A stretch of DNA of 64,000 bases from Collybiopsis luxurians FD-317 M1 (Eukaryota > Basidiomycota > Agaricomycetes > Agaricales > Omphalotaceae): NCBI GenBank assembly GCA_000827265.1, contig KN834769.1, forward strand, positions 419,996 to 483,995, written 5' to 3'. The notes beneath the pieces are model-generated. The model saw nothing but the letters and a program-made list of their open reading frames with translations, did no database searches and had not been told where the DNA came from. How positions within the stretch are numbered: the first letter of the stretch is position 1; each line of letters opens with the position of its first letter. The translations under genes were made by a program, and so were the position numbers. Of the stretch, positions 25,854-37,686 are shown in pieces.

Positions 25854-27541
25854 CTATTGATTCTTTTCATCGAAAATATGTTTCCGCAGCATCGAGATCT
25901 CGTTCTCTAAAACCCTAATGCGATTGGATTGTTGCTCTATCTTACTGTCGCCTTCCCTCCGAAGTTTGAGCAATACAGGAAGCAGTGCCCGAACCGACTC
26001 CCACTCGAGTCCCCATGCGCCTAGAATGAGGGGCGAAATTAAAGTGACCATCTGCCACCTCACCTGAGTGCTAACGAGCGAAGACGGCGAGGGTAAAATT
26101 CGTGCTAGGATATAAGCAACCCGCGCATGATTACTGATTGGAGAGAATCCAATGTCCAGGTGATGAAGTACCTGAAAGCGGCCGACAGGAATGGCATCGG
26201 GAAGTGATTCGGGGACAAATTGAGCGGTCGCGTCGAGGTACAGACTCAAGCTTTCCAAATTCGGGCAGCCGTGTGCAAGATGGACTAACGAAAGGAGGGT
26301 AAGACGTTTCGGCCTGTCCACCTTGAGATTGCCGGGATCAGGACTCAGTCGCAGGTGTTCAAGTCTTGTCCAACTGCACGCCAGAATTTGCAAATCATCG
26401 TCATCCATGAGAAGAGGCCGGCCGGTGGATAACAGGAAGGATTTCATACCCGTGCACACAAGAAGTGGCTCGATATCGGCGAAAGTTGTAATATCGGGGG
26501 AACATGTCTGTAACGACTTGACAACCTCATATGTTCGGTGAAGAAAGTTCAATTCGAGTTTTTGGATTTGCGGACAAGCACCCGCAATGTGCGAGATTAG
26601 GTTTTGAAGATCATGAGGAGATGCGGGACCTAGGGAAAATATGCTTACATCCGTAAGAGCTAACGGTGCTGCAAATAGGTGTGCAGCTGCATCATAAGAA
26701 CTGCGGATTTCCAAAGTCTTTAGTGCACGGGACCACCCACTAGTGTCACTGAAGTGGACGGTTTTCAGATAGCCCGATGGGCAACGCAACTGCACTATCC
26801 GCGATCGTAGAATGGCTTCCAAAAGCAATGTCGAGTCAGAAAACGCCGGTACAGAAATCCGAGTTAGATTTGAAAGGCTTCGAATAATGGTCGCAATGGA
26901 GAACTGGTGGGGGGGCAGAGGAAAGATTGATATTTCGAGAGTCAACAGAAGTGGCATTCTAGATGAAATGCCCTCGAAAAAAGAGACCATCTGGAACGAA
27001 TCATAAATATGACTGCGGTCCTCATAGTCATTATGACTGGCAATCTTAAAATGCTGGACCTTTGGATGCATAAACATTACACATAGCTCTGCCATGCCGA
27101 GCCCTGCAAGCCCAGTCCAGTCAATGGTGTGAAGACTGGGTAGCAATGGACCGGGCGGCTTAGTTCTGAGTAGAAGGGCAAGAGCCGGTTCCAAAGAGTG
27201 TGCTATCTTATAGGAAGAACAATGAAGCACATGGATCCTCTGCTGATAGTGTTTCTCAAAACGTAGCCATTCTTTCACAGTTGGAGTCGCTCGGTACGTC
27301 TATAGATTGGTTCAGGTACATTGAGTCAGTCAGCGGGTCTACTTACCCATGTCTCCTTCGAAACGTTCTGTAATTCGCCAAAGAGACGTACGACCGGTCT
27401 CAAGCTGATATCGTGCCAAAGAACATCTAGGCTGATGTCTGACCATAGCTTGCACACTCGGACAGCCGAGGAATTCGTGTGATCATCACAACGAGTGAGT
27501 ATTTCGCGAAGGACTTCGGGGATTCGTAGGGCTTGATGCAT
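25854..27541 (-). CDS. F-box protein with leucine-rich-like C-terminal region
   Basis: Two exons (27541-27347 and 27299-25854) with a 47-nt intron (GTAAGT/TAG) encode 546 aa. Residues 4-45 are a typical basidiomycete F-box (ALRIPEVLREILTRC, then VCKLWSDISLDVLWHDI), which would bind Skp1 in an SCF ubiquitin ligase. The remainder has irregular leucine-rich repeats (LPSLHTIDWTGL, CPNLESLSLYLD, LHHLDIGFSP) and a short coiled coil at the end (IRVLENEISMLRKHI). The substrate is unknown. The ATG at 27541 abuts a short GGCAA tandem tract. It is divergent from the Doa10 gene, with 192 bp between starts. Confidence 0.8.
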
Positions 27542-27733
27542 GAAAGGCAAGGAAAGGCAAGGCAAGGCAAGGTTTATTCAAGGGACGGAGACAAAGAGGC
27601 GTTTAAGCGCCGGCCAAGTATTAAGCGCCTGCCTTTAGACGCTCATCCCATGACCTATGAGTCACATGACGGACCGAGCTGCTCGCTCCATCATCGTTGC
27701 GCACACAGCTTACGACCTTCTTTTTATTCGCTC
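27542..27733. promoter_or_regulatory. short bidirectional promoter region with GGCAA tandem tract
   Basis: The 192 bp between the divergent F-box and Doa10 start codons must hold both promoters. It begins with an imperfect GGCAA pentanucleotide run (about 27543-27572) directly beside the F-box ATG. No TATA box is evident. Confidence 0.4.
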
Positions 27734-30700
27734 ATGCAGGAGGCTGAAGAGCAAGGTAACGTCCCAGTATTCAGACTGAACGCGCCAGTAACTCAGCTTT
27801 GCCAGATACTTGTCGTATTTGCAGTGCTCCAGCAGAACCTGATCAACCACTCTTTCATCCCTGCAAATGCTCTGGGACTATTCGATATATTCACCAGGAC
27901 TGGTACGTCCAAATTTCTAGCTTTTTGGCATTTAAATTGACCTAATTTTCTTCCAGCTTGACCACATGGCTCGCTCATAGTAAAAAGAAAACTTGCGATG
28001 TATGCAAGCACCAGTATTCATTCACAAAAGGTACCGTAATACCATATTTTCAAATCTGCAAAGTTTTCTGAAGCTCCTGGTTTTCCAGTCTATGCGGCTG
28101 ACATGCCGTCCCGTTTACCTGCTTTGCTTGTGCTCCGGCGGCTCATACAGCAAGGCTTTTTCGGTTTGCTCATGTTCATTAGGGCAATTGTGGTCTCAAT
28201 GGTTTGGCTTTCCATTGTCCCGCTTTTAACAGTGTGGTCTTGGCGAATGTATTTCTCAATGGGAGATTCGACGTGAGTTGTACACACAATCCACTTATTG
28301 ACCATGCTGACTGTCATTCTAGTGCCTGGTGGATAAGTAACCGACAGCCGAGTCATATTCACAATGTGTCTACAACGTCAGAACTCAGTCTTCTTCCACA
28401 AATTGTCGAATTTGCTCATTCATATTTCAACGAACCCAATCCTCCCCCATCGAGTACCGCCGTCTACACCCTCCTCGGTCGAATTGTCAGGCACCCAGCC
28501 TGGATTTCCCTATCCGCGGATATCTTCACGGGACAAATCATCGCCGCTCTAATTGTCATTACTTTTGTCGCAATATTTCTTCTTCGTGAATGGATCTCAC
28601 AAAACGCTCGACCTGGGTTGTTCGATGAAGACGATAATGCTGCAGTGCAACCCCAGCAACAGGATATCTTGCAAGTCCCGCCTGCTCTTCAGCAACCAGC
28701 ACCTCAAGCCTTGGCAGTCCCTCGTCCAGCGGGTCAGCGTATGGATGTCAATGCACGTCTTGCTTTGGCCCATCGTCAGAATGAAGCTATTCGAGCTTTG
28801 GATGCTCTCAGAGATATCGATAGGCAGTTGACTGAGGAGGAGGAAAGGGCTGAAGAAGAAAGGGCTCGGACACTTGGGCGGTCTGCAAACATCCTCGCTC
28901 CTCCACCCAGCGGAGAAGATTGGGACCGATTCGCGAATATGAGAGCGAGGAAACGCAGGTCGGACAAGGGCAAAGAAAAAGAAATGGACGACGGTGAGGG
29001 TGAGATCGATGAAACCAGGCTTCGACACATTAAACTGGAGAGAATGAAGAGACGGAATTTCACAAGGAGATTGGCGGCTGCGAGACAGAATGGAAATAAA
29101 CGCCGACAAAATCAGGACCAGCGGCCTGACACAGATCCATTTGATATACCTGCCGATTCTAATGCCTCATCGTCTCGTACGCCACCACCGCCAGCTTCGT
29201 TCTTCCCGCCGGTTTCCCTCGAGCGCCAGAACGGTAGCATTCCGTTTTCATTTGTATTTCCTCCTCCAAAAACGGAGGCGGAATCAACCTCCGCTGCATC
29301 TTCTCCGACGGCATCCAACACTATTAGCTTCGGGAGCCAGGCCTCGACTTCTTCCAGGACGTCGGCTTCCCCTCCACCAGCTCCTGCCCCTTTTGCTTTG
29401 GACAACGATTCAACAGCTACGACTTCCTTCAATGCCAGCATATCCAGACCCGGTTCACCCCTTCGCCGTCCTCCCCTCCCAACTACCTTATTAACTACTC
29501 CTGGAAGTTCGGGCTCAGGCCTCGGCTCCCCAATGCCTGGGCCCTTCTCGCCAAAAACTAAAACTCCCCTCGCGTCACCTAGCCTTGCTACTTACCGAGC
29601 GCCAGAAGAGCTGACTGGTTTGGAAACGGAAGACTACTTTGCCACGACTACCGATCTGCGCGACCAGTTGCTTGAAGGAGAGGAAGATGATGACACCGAG
29701 ACGTTGGATGGACACGAGGTTGATGAAGATCCCAGCAATCCGTTGATCGTCCCACTTCGGGAGGAGGAGCAGGATGAGGGTAACGTGGACGACGATATGA
29801 GGATTTTTTTCCGTGACGGTACCGGGGAAGAAGACGTAGACGACGACGACGACGACGATGATGGGGATAGCGATGCCGATGTTGGTGAGCTTCTCGCGCA
29901 TGCGCCTCAACCTGGGCCTCAGGTTATTCCCCCTCCCGTTTTAATGGTCGACGATGAAGAGGAAGAGGACGAGGAAGAAGATGAGGAAGAAGAAGAAGAC
30001 GGTGAAGAGGCTGCTGATGAATTTGGGGAGGAGCGGCGTCGTGACCCGCCACCGGCGCGCAGGGTAGTAGCGTTTGAAGGAGGCCCTGGTGGTAGGAGAG
30101 TCATTGAAGTTGGCGATAATATCGTCCCGGTACCAGCACAGGGGTTGAATGCTCAACCTCAGCAACCCCTTGGCGAAGCTCAAGCAGGGAATCAAGGCGA
30201 TGACGAAGCTGCGGCGTTGATAGACGATTTGGAGGCAGGGGTTGAGGATGACATGGATGGTGCAATGGAAGGTAAATGATATTCAGAAATTCTTGCTTTT
30301 CGCTGTCTCAATCTCTTGTTACCATCTTTAGCAATCGGTCTGAGAGGTCCTATCTATGGACTTATACAGAACGCCGCTTTGATGGTTTTCATCATGGATT
30401 CCATCATCGGAGTGGGAATTTGGGTACCCTACACACTTGGAAAATCGATCGCTTTACTAATGGTTGGTCTTACTCTATCTCGTCCATCGTTCAGCGTAAT
30501 CTTTAACGGATTGTTTGAACATTAGCTCGAACCTCGGCGACTACTCTATATCCTGCATCTTCCGATTCGCGCTATCCGTATCGCGACCGACCCGGCGGTA
30601 GATTTGGTGGCATATCTCATCACAGATGTGCTACTACCATTCCACTTGAACACTGCGGCAACTGCTGGTGGATGGGTTTTCCGGCTTTCAATGTGGATTG

Positions 30701-33329
30701 TTGCTGAATCTCTTGGGGAAGCCAAGGCGGTTCAGGTCCAAAGATCTTGTCTCGCTACTGTACGTACCGACTTTTGATCACGAAATCCTGAATTTACCCC
30801 TTCTCCCCTTAGTCTGCTCTTTTGGAAAGCTACGTGGGGTCTTTTCTTCGCGCGCTAGGTTTTGTCGACGTACCCGTGGAAGTGGTCGTCGCGTCTGTCC
30901 CCGAGGCCGTCTCACAACCGACTATCCTGTCCCAGGCTTTCGAAACGTCCATCGATTATGTTGAACCCTATTTTGCGCCTATTGGAGAAGAGGTGCAGCA
31001 AATCTACACGAAATCTGGCGAGTTATGGACCCAGCTTGCAACTGGAGATGGGCCGGTCGAGAAAATCTTCTCCGTCGTTTTTGGATATTGCCTTCTTGCG
31101 TCGATTTTGGCGGTCTATTTGAATATTCTTACTGTTGGTAATGTGAAGACCGCTGGTCGGGCGGTCAGGGGGGCAGTTAAACAACAACTTCTGGTTCTCA
31201 AGGTATGTCGTCTATCACCCAATGGTTTTTCCTAGTGCTCGTTCTGAAACACTTCAAAGGTTGCAACGTTCATCTTCATCGAGTTGGTCACCTTCCCTCT
31301 AGGATGCGGCATCGTACTGGATGTCTGCACATTGTGGCTCTTCCCTTCTGCTTCGTATACGTCAAGAATGGAATTCGTTTATCAAGCTCCTCTAACTACG
31401 ATATTCTATCATTGGGTCGCTGGGACGATGTTCATGTCGGTCATCTCATTTACGTTTGTTATTCACGCAGCTTATCTATTTTACCTTCCAGGTACTCTTT
31501 CGCTGTATTGCTCTCGGGTTGTCGAAGTGTAATGCGTCCCGGAGCAATGTGGTTCATCAAGGACCCGCAGGATCAAAACTCACACCCTATACGCGATATC
31601 CTCGACCGAGACGCCCTGGTGCAATTCCGCAAAATCTGCATCAGCGGAATCATGTATAGTTTCATCGTCGCCTGCGCTGTCGCAACTGTAGCAGGCCTTC
31701 TTTTCCTCGGACGGCAGGTTGTGCTTCCGTTCCGGTGGAAGACCAGGTACGTCCTGTCTTCTTGTCGTTCCCGATGCTTGCTTAGTTCGGACATGACAGA
31801 GAGCCGTTGTCTAGTGTTCCAATTGACCTCTTGTTCCTCAATTTGGCATTACCGTACACCATGACCTACTTCCGCCCTCGGAAAGCCCTAAGGAGACTTA
31901 CGATAGTTGTTTGGAAAGGATTGGCAAGGCGTTTACGTCTCACGTCATACTTCTTTGGCAAACGTCACGGAGAAGAGGAGTACACTCCGAAGACGTGGTC
32001 GCTGTCCCGTATTATACACGGACCAAAACAGGATGCGAGTGTACTTGCCGACGACTACGATGGTACTTTCAGACGTGTTCCTAACACTGACGATATCGCT
32101 ATCCCCAGAGAGATGCGAGCCACTGTTGCTGTTGACGCTGCTGGTGAAGCGGTAGACGACGCCGCGAGAGACCTCATGTCCCAGCAAGACAAGGCAACGC
32201 TCAAAGCAAGGCGAAACATTAAGCAGGACTTTACTGTGGTATACCTGCCGCCTCATTTCCGCTATCGAATGATCCTCTTCGTCGCGCTCTTGTGGAGCAT
32301 TGGAGCTTTCTGCATCGGAATTTCACTGGTACTACCAATCCTTCTTGGACGAGGATTCTTTGGCATCATCTTCAAAGGCAAGCGAGAAGTTCATGATGGT
32401 TATTCTGTTCTCGCTGGGTTTTACATGCTCTGGGCGTGTTGGATCGCTGGAAGAGCTGTGGACCGTCTTGATAAGAGAAGACAGAGATGGGGAACTGAAG
32501 GACCTCGCGCTTCTTTGTGGTGGCTGGCTGTGAAGCGTGGGCTGCTTTGGTTGGTCAAAGCGTCTTACATGGCCATCTTTTTGGGAGTCGTCATTCCTAC
32601 CCTCGTCGGTGGTGTTGTTGAACTCTACGTCATCCTCCCGTTCAAGCTTCACACGAACCAAGCTATCACTGTCCCGAGAATCCGAGTGCTCGATTGTTGG
32701 GCGACGGGGCTTTTGTACATGAAGATCGCTATGCGAGTAACTCGCAGACAGGGCCAGAACCCCATCTCGAGAGGTATACAAGTGGTATGTCTTCGTTGCT
32801 GCTTTCTGAAGTCAAACTCATAAACTTCTATTCTCGATAGATCAAACGTAATGGTTGGACGCACCCGGATCCTATCGCTGCGACCAGGGACGTCATCGGA
32901 CCCGTGGCCGGAGGTCTTACCGTCATGATTCTACTCCCCGCCGCCATCTTTTTTGGCATCGATTACTTCTTCCCCCTGGTGGGTCGTCATGTTGACCCGA
33001 AATTCATTTGTACGGGCTGTTCCCCCTCTCTTATGGATCGTTGGCTAACATCGGGCGCAGTCGCATATGTTTACTCAGGCCTGTTTTGTCTGGCTGCGTT
33101 GACGCACACGTTCGTTCTTCTCCGCGACATGTTGACGTCGTGGTCGCAGGCGGTCAGAGATAAGGAGTTTTTGGTGGAGATGAGATTAAAGAATCACGAT
33201 CCGACACCGAATCAGACACCGACTGCGACGATTCTGCCGGAGATTAAACGTGACGACGGGCTTGTCCAGGAAGTACCGCATGGGATAAACATTGAAGAGG
33301 ATGTTGTAGGAGCGGATAGAAACATGTAA
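27734..33329 (+). CDS. Doa10/Ssm4/MARCH6-type RING-CH membrane ubiquitin ligase
   Basis: Twelve exons (27734-27755, 27797-27902, 27957-28030, 28089-28272, 28323-30271, 30332-30462, 30526-30759, 30813-31202, 31260-31435, 31492-31746, 31800-32784, 32841-33329) encode 1664 aa, and every phase closes. An N-terminal RING-CH finger has C13-x2-C16, C30-x-C32, H40-x2-C43 and C56-x2-C59. Many membrane segments follow, including FIRAIVVSMVWLSIVPLL, IIAALIVITFVAIFLL and RMILFVALLWSIGAFCIG. The RPGAMWFIKDPQDQN block is a hallmark of Doa10/MARCH6. Exon 5 carries a long disordered, strongly acidic cytosolic insert. By family this is the ER and inner-nuclear-membrane E3 for ERAD-C. The last exon may hide a further short intron near 32980-33060; its frame stays open either way. 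Two decayed fragments of a second copy lie at 43.9-45.2 and 48.2-49.4 kb. Confidence 0.92.
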
Positions 33330-33441
33330 TTCTAATGAGGAAATATAATACATGTACAATAAATGTCTAATTTATAGTGAGATTCGCACGTTTGGGCGAA
33401 TCAATGCGGCTGTTGGTCTTTGAAAGTTATCCATATTATGT

Positions 33442-33537
33442 GCCCGCCTAGCTCAATCGGATAGAGCGTCAGACTTTTACGGCGGGTTAAAAACTTGGAA
33501 AATCTGAAGGCTGCGAGTTCGACCCTCGCGGTGGGCT
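33442..33537 (+). tRNA. tRNA-Lys (TTT) with a 22-nt intron
   Basis: Acceptor stem GCCCGCC/GGTGGGC (one G-T pair), D-arm GCTC/GAGC, anticodon stem TCAGA/TCTGA, T-arm GCGAG-TTCGACC-CTCGC. The loop reads CTTTTA before the intron, so the anticodon is TTT. The intron occupies about 33478-33499, directly after the base 3' of the anticodon. It lies 113 bp downstream of the Doa10 stop. A fragment of its 3' end reappears at 40445-40466. Confidence 0.92.
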
Positions 33538-34205
33538 ATTAAATATCTTTTTTGTATTCCAAACCTTTGGCACCCATGTCGTTGCATGCGAAACCTTACT
33601 CGCATATCGAAGTTGATCGGGTGACTATTTTTCATGAAGGAAGAGTTTTTCCACGATTAAGGATACTCACAAAAAAAAATTGTGCACTCTGCTACCATCC
33701 AGGCTAGCTTGAGTAAATCATCCTTGTGCTTGGCCGTCGTAACGCTCACAATGGTAGTCAGGGCCGAGAGAGGTGCTAATGATGAAGAATCTGTTACATG
33801 CGGCCCCGTATCCGTACTCAAAGACGCATTGGGCATCAAGGAGACACACTCGAACCTTAACGGCGCGCAAGCTCCCAAGATTATCAGCCTGAATCCGCAA
33901 CGCGTTAGGTTACTGATTATAGCTCTTACGTGGCCCGAAGGCTCTCTAAGCTCCTCGCTTCCTCCTACTCACTCTCTCGTCTCTCGCTGATTGAACTAAG
34001 AGATTCCGGACCCTCGTGCTACACTATTCCATTTCGCTGGGTCTGTGAACTGAGGAGACTCCTAGAATTTAAGGTTGGCCTAAGAACTGATTTTGAGTAC
34101 TACATAATTGAGTATGTGATTGACAGTAAGTACAGGCTGTGCATTCCTTCCTTCTGTTCTAGCACTTTCGCAACATCAATTGTACCATGAAGGTCTTGCT
34201 TGTAG
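33538..34205. other. gene-free spacer, partly duplicated at 40.47-40.98 kb
   Basis: No intact gene. The minus-strand reading at about 33660-33830 (IISTSLG in one frame, then IVSVTTAKHKDDLLKLAW in another) is matched by a similar stretch at 40627-40800 (IISTSLGAPATMVSVTIAKYK...LLELTW) in a single frame. This is either a decayed coding remnant or conserved trailer sequence that was carried along in the block duplication. Confidence 0.5.
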
Positions 34206-34711
34206 TACTACGGTTGTTAGGGATAGTAAAATTTTGATCAAAATGCTAATAACTTCTCAAATTGTTCAAATATCATTATTCTGGGGCTTGAAAACCCCTA
34301 CACCGAATTTCTGAGATTTTAATTGATTTTACTGACATGCTCGGGGATAGTGAAAACACGTCATATTTTCCACTTCGTTTTGGTTCTCATTCAATACTGC
34401 ATGGATTTTCTTGAAATTTGGAATTTAAACTCTGCTAATTACACTACGAAGCCACAGCCACTTTAATGTATCTATCATCTTCATTATTGTAGTGTTCCTG
34501 CCAACTTGATGCAAGTATTCGATGAGTCTATTCACTATTCCCTCGACTACTTCATTTTCCATTGGTATATTCTCGATGTAAGTGGATAGAAGTGGGTATT
34601 GGTATCTAAACATGCTATTAAAAATTTACTATAGCCATCGGACAAGCAGAAGGCCGAGTTTCCGAGAATTTCACTATCCCTAACCCTTCACTATCCCTAA
34701 CAACTATAGTA
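34206..34711. mobile_element. candidate MITE with 22-bp terminal inverted repeats and TA ends
   Basis: The left end (34206-34227) and the reverse complement of the right end (34690-34711) match at 20 of 22 positions, sharing the core GTTGTTAGGGATAGT. Both ends begin with TA, which would be the target duplication expected of a Tc1/mariner-like element. The interior is AT-rich, about 500 bp, with no clear transposase; a 62-codon minus frame at 34425-34613 has no recognised domain. The motif AGGGATAGTGAA is repeated inside the right end. Only one copy is present here, so mobility is inferred from structure alone. Confidence 0.6.
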
Positions 34712-34881
34712 TCAAGTAGCGGATCGGATTTTAACCCATAATTCAAATACATTCACCATTAGTGTGCGGTGTGACTGCCAAGCTTGCCAAATTCCGTTGC
34801 CGTAGTTTAAATCGACGAATTAAGTTGTCCGCCCATCGTTTCTCGGGTGTAAGTTTTTTCTGATCCTTCGTATCCTCGAGC

Positions 34882-37686
34882 CTATGCCCTCGCTTGTGAA
34901 GAGTTTCGTTCTGACCGGCACGCCTGGAGTACTATAAAAAATCCATCATGGAGAACCTTACGGAGAGAGTCATTTTTAGCCCCCGTACCTCGTCCCATGT
35001 ACTTACGCTCCTCACATCCTCGCTGTTTTCGACTCGTTGCTCCTTGGGTCTCAATCTTTTCTGCTCTTCACCTTCGAGCTCTTGCAACCGCTCCTGAAGA
35101 ATTTTGATCTGACCAGCATACACAGAATCCTAGCATAGAATCAATCGTGGTGAACATTACAAATATAATTTTTTTCAAACTCATACCTCAACCCATGCAA
35201 TCGCTTTCCTCGCATGCTCACTCGTTTGTATAGCACAAAGATTCTGCATTAGAGCCCCAAAAATCTCAATCTGCTCTGAAGATGAATGTGGAAGTTTCAG
35301 CAGAAGGTGATTGATCCACTCCAATCTAGCGTAGTCCACCACGTCCTCAGTGCTTTCCGATGGACCTCGAAGAACTTGCAGACATTGTAGTCCGATGTGC
35401 CTGCTACATTCCGCAAATTTGATGGTGACAGTGTCAGAATGAAGATTTGACTTGGAATCAATCTGTTCCAACGACAAGATCTGTTGACAGAGCTGGGCAG
35501 AGCGTGAAACTGCTTCGACTTGAGCTGGTTTTATTTGATTATTCAAGAGGGCCGAGATTACTACCCGCTTGTTACACTCAAATAGGCAAAGGTCATATTT
35601 GAAAACAGAGATCGCCATCATCAGACTTTCCCTGTCTCTTCTTCCGAGAGTGGGTACAATTTTGATCCGGAATCCTTGCTCAAACAAGGAAAATTGTTCG
35701 GCCAATACATCGAGTTCTCGTAAGTGTTCTGGTCCCAGATATAGAGATACTCTGCGAGTCTATGAACAAGCATAGTTGCACCAGGAATTGCTCAGATGCT
35801 GGAAACAGCAGAAAGGAAAGACTCACATCTTGGGCCCACTTGGCAATACTCCTCAGAGAATGGAGGCCTTCTCTAACAGAAGAAGCATATGCCTTCAAGC
35901 TATTATTCCTGCATTTTGCCACAGCATTTAGGTAGCCAGTCACGTCAAATACTTTCAGTGCATTGAGAAGTCTGCTGCTAAGAGATTTGCCAACCCGCTG
36001 GCAATGAAGATACCACCAACCCCATGCATAGACATCAAATTCTGAGTTCATACTGACACAAGCAATATTAGTTCAATCAAATGCAGGAATGATAGATATG
36101 ACACTCACGACTCCGGATGTCGGTAATTCTTAAGAGAATATGAGATACGTTTTAGCAGATAAAATGCAATCTGCTCTCGTCGCGCCGCCTGCGATTTGTT
36201 CACATAGTAGCTTCCAGAGCGCTTCTTGTCGCTCAAAAAATCCACAAAAGATGCATGACGGAATGTAATCTTGTCACTGTCATCATCTGGAATGTTCAAA
36301 ACCGAGTGTAAACCAAAAAGCAGTGTCCCAACTTTCCCCTTCGGAAGGAAATAAAGACCTTCAATACATTGTGAAGAAGTTCGTTCATACTGATATGGAT
36401 GATCTGAATGCAAGAATATGTCTGGACCAGGTCTCAAAAGATGAGCAAGAACGTCGAGGAGAAGTTCCTTCTGCTTGCATGCAGAAAGAATTTGTAGGTA
36501 TAGCAGATCCAGATCCGGATAAGGCGAGTCATAATCTTCGGGAACAATGATATTGAGAATAATCTCTAGCCGTTCGGTGGGCAAACCATAATAATCTCCA
36601 ATAAACTTGAGGACAGTGGTCGCATAAATAAACTGACCGCATGCCCTCTGCACTAACAGTTGTACGACTCCTTCGCCTGGCCAGTCTCTGGGTGCATGAG
36701 CCATAGTCTGCCCATGGGCGTGTCGAATGCTAGTGAGTTCTTGGCATAGGTACCTAGCAATGTCCTTTCCGGGTTCGAATGCATCTCCAAGCTCACAACG
36801 AGCCACCATGGTACGAAGATCCTTGTGATTGAACGCATTGCGAAGGCGCGGCTCGGGCCTGCTGCAAATAAGGAACTCGAATGGCAGCATTAAGCTCGAT
36901 TCAGCCTCGCAAGTTGATTCATCCTCGCAGGTTGACTCAGATTTAGCCTCGCAAATGATGGAAAGAAGACGCTCCTGCGACGCAATGTCGAGGCATTCAT
37001 CTAGCCCATCAATCACAATCAGCCGAGGGAGCTCCTTCCATTGTTCTGCAGTCAGTTGATTGCAAGGCTTTACTATGAGTTCCCGGAACTGCTCCTCGAG
37101 ATTGGCGTGGATAATATTGCGGTTGTTACAGATAGTAAGATCAATGAACTCTCTGAAGAGTGGTCCGAGGACATGAGACGTCACTAGTTGAAGAGCGATA
37201 GTAGTAAAGAAATGTTGTAGGTGATTTCGTGCAGAGTCTGCCCGTGAAAAGAAGAAACTGGCGGCGAGACAACTGTTGGCGAATTCTTCCGAGATAGTCT
37301 GAGCTACAGCGGATTTACCCACGCCAGCAGCACCATAGAACCAGTATATGTGGGCAGTTTTTGTACCGTCGTTGACCCAATTTCGCAGAAGCCCGAGTAT
37401 CTGGGTACGAGTACCGGGATAACAATTTGGAGGAGGGAAACGCTGCTCAGCGTTATGAGCAGCACCAACCACAGCGGTCTGATAAAGTATTTCGAGACCT
37501 TTTCCACCTACGAAGGATAGGGCTCAGTTCAGGTAAGCAATGGACAAGGCACAGAATGGGATACGCACGGGCATCCTGATCTTCATGTTCCCCGCGCCGA
37601 AGATGGATGTTATATAGGTCACCAGATATGTTGGTGAACGATCCGTCGTGGATAGCGAGCCCTTGCGCATTCGAGAAGAAGGACAT
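34882..37686 (-). CDS. NACHT-domain STAND NTPase (NLR-like)
   Basis: Six exons, 37686-37569, 37507-36109, 36052-35827, 35759-35187, 35129-35007 and 34956-34882, give about 837 aa. If the last intron is not spliced, the stop is at 34932 instead. The N-terminus carries the Asn/Gly-rich motif FSNAQGLAIHDGSFTNISGD seen in front of many mushroom NACHT proteins. The NACHT domain has Walker A GAAGVGKS at 98-105 and Walker B LIVIDGLDEC at 201-210. The C-terminal half is helical without recognisable WD40, TPR or ankyrin repeats. By family these are switch-like ATPases linked to non-self recognition and programmed cell death in fungi; function here is inferred. A frameshifted paralogue lies at 40982-43605. 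Confidence 0.85.

Noticed and set aside
28597..29109. 170-codon minus-strand frame inside the Doa10 gene
   Set aside because: Antisense to a long, well-supported exon; composition is the mirror of its acidic/serine-rich coding sequence.
29919..30195. Poly-Ser minus-strand frame
   Set aside because: Complement of the GAAGAGGA-type acidic repeat in Doa10 exon 5.
34676..34705. Telomere-like CCCTAACCCTT run
   Set aside because: Only two imperfect units, and they belong to the inverted-repeat end of the MITE candidate; no array.
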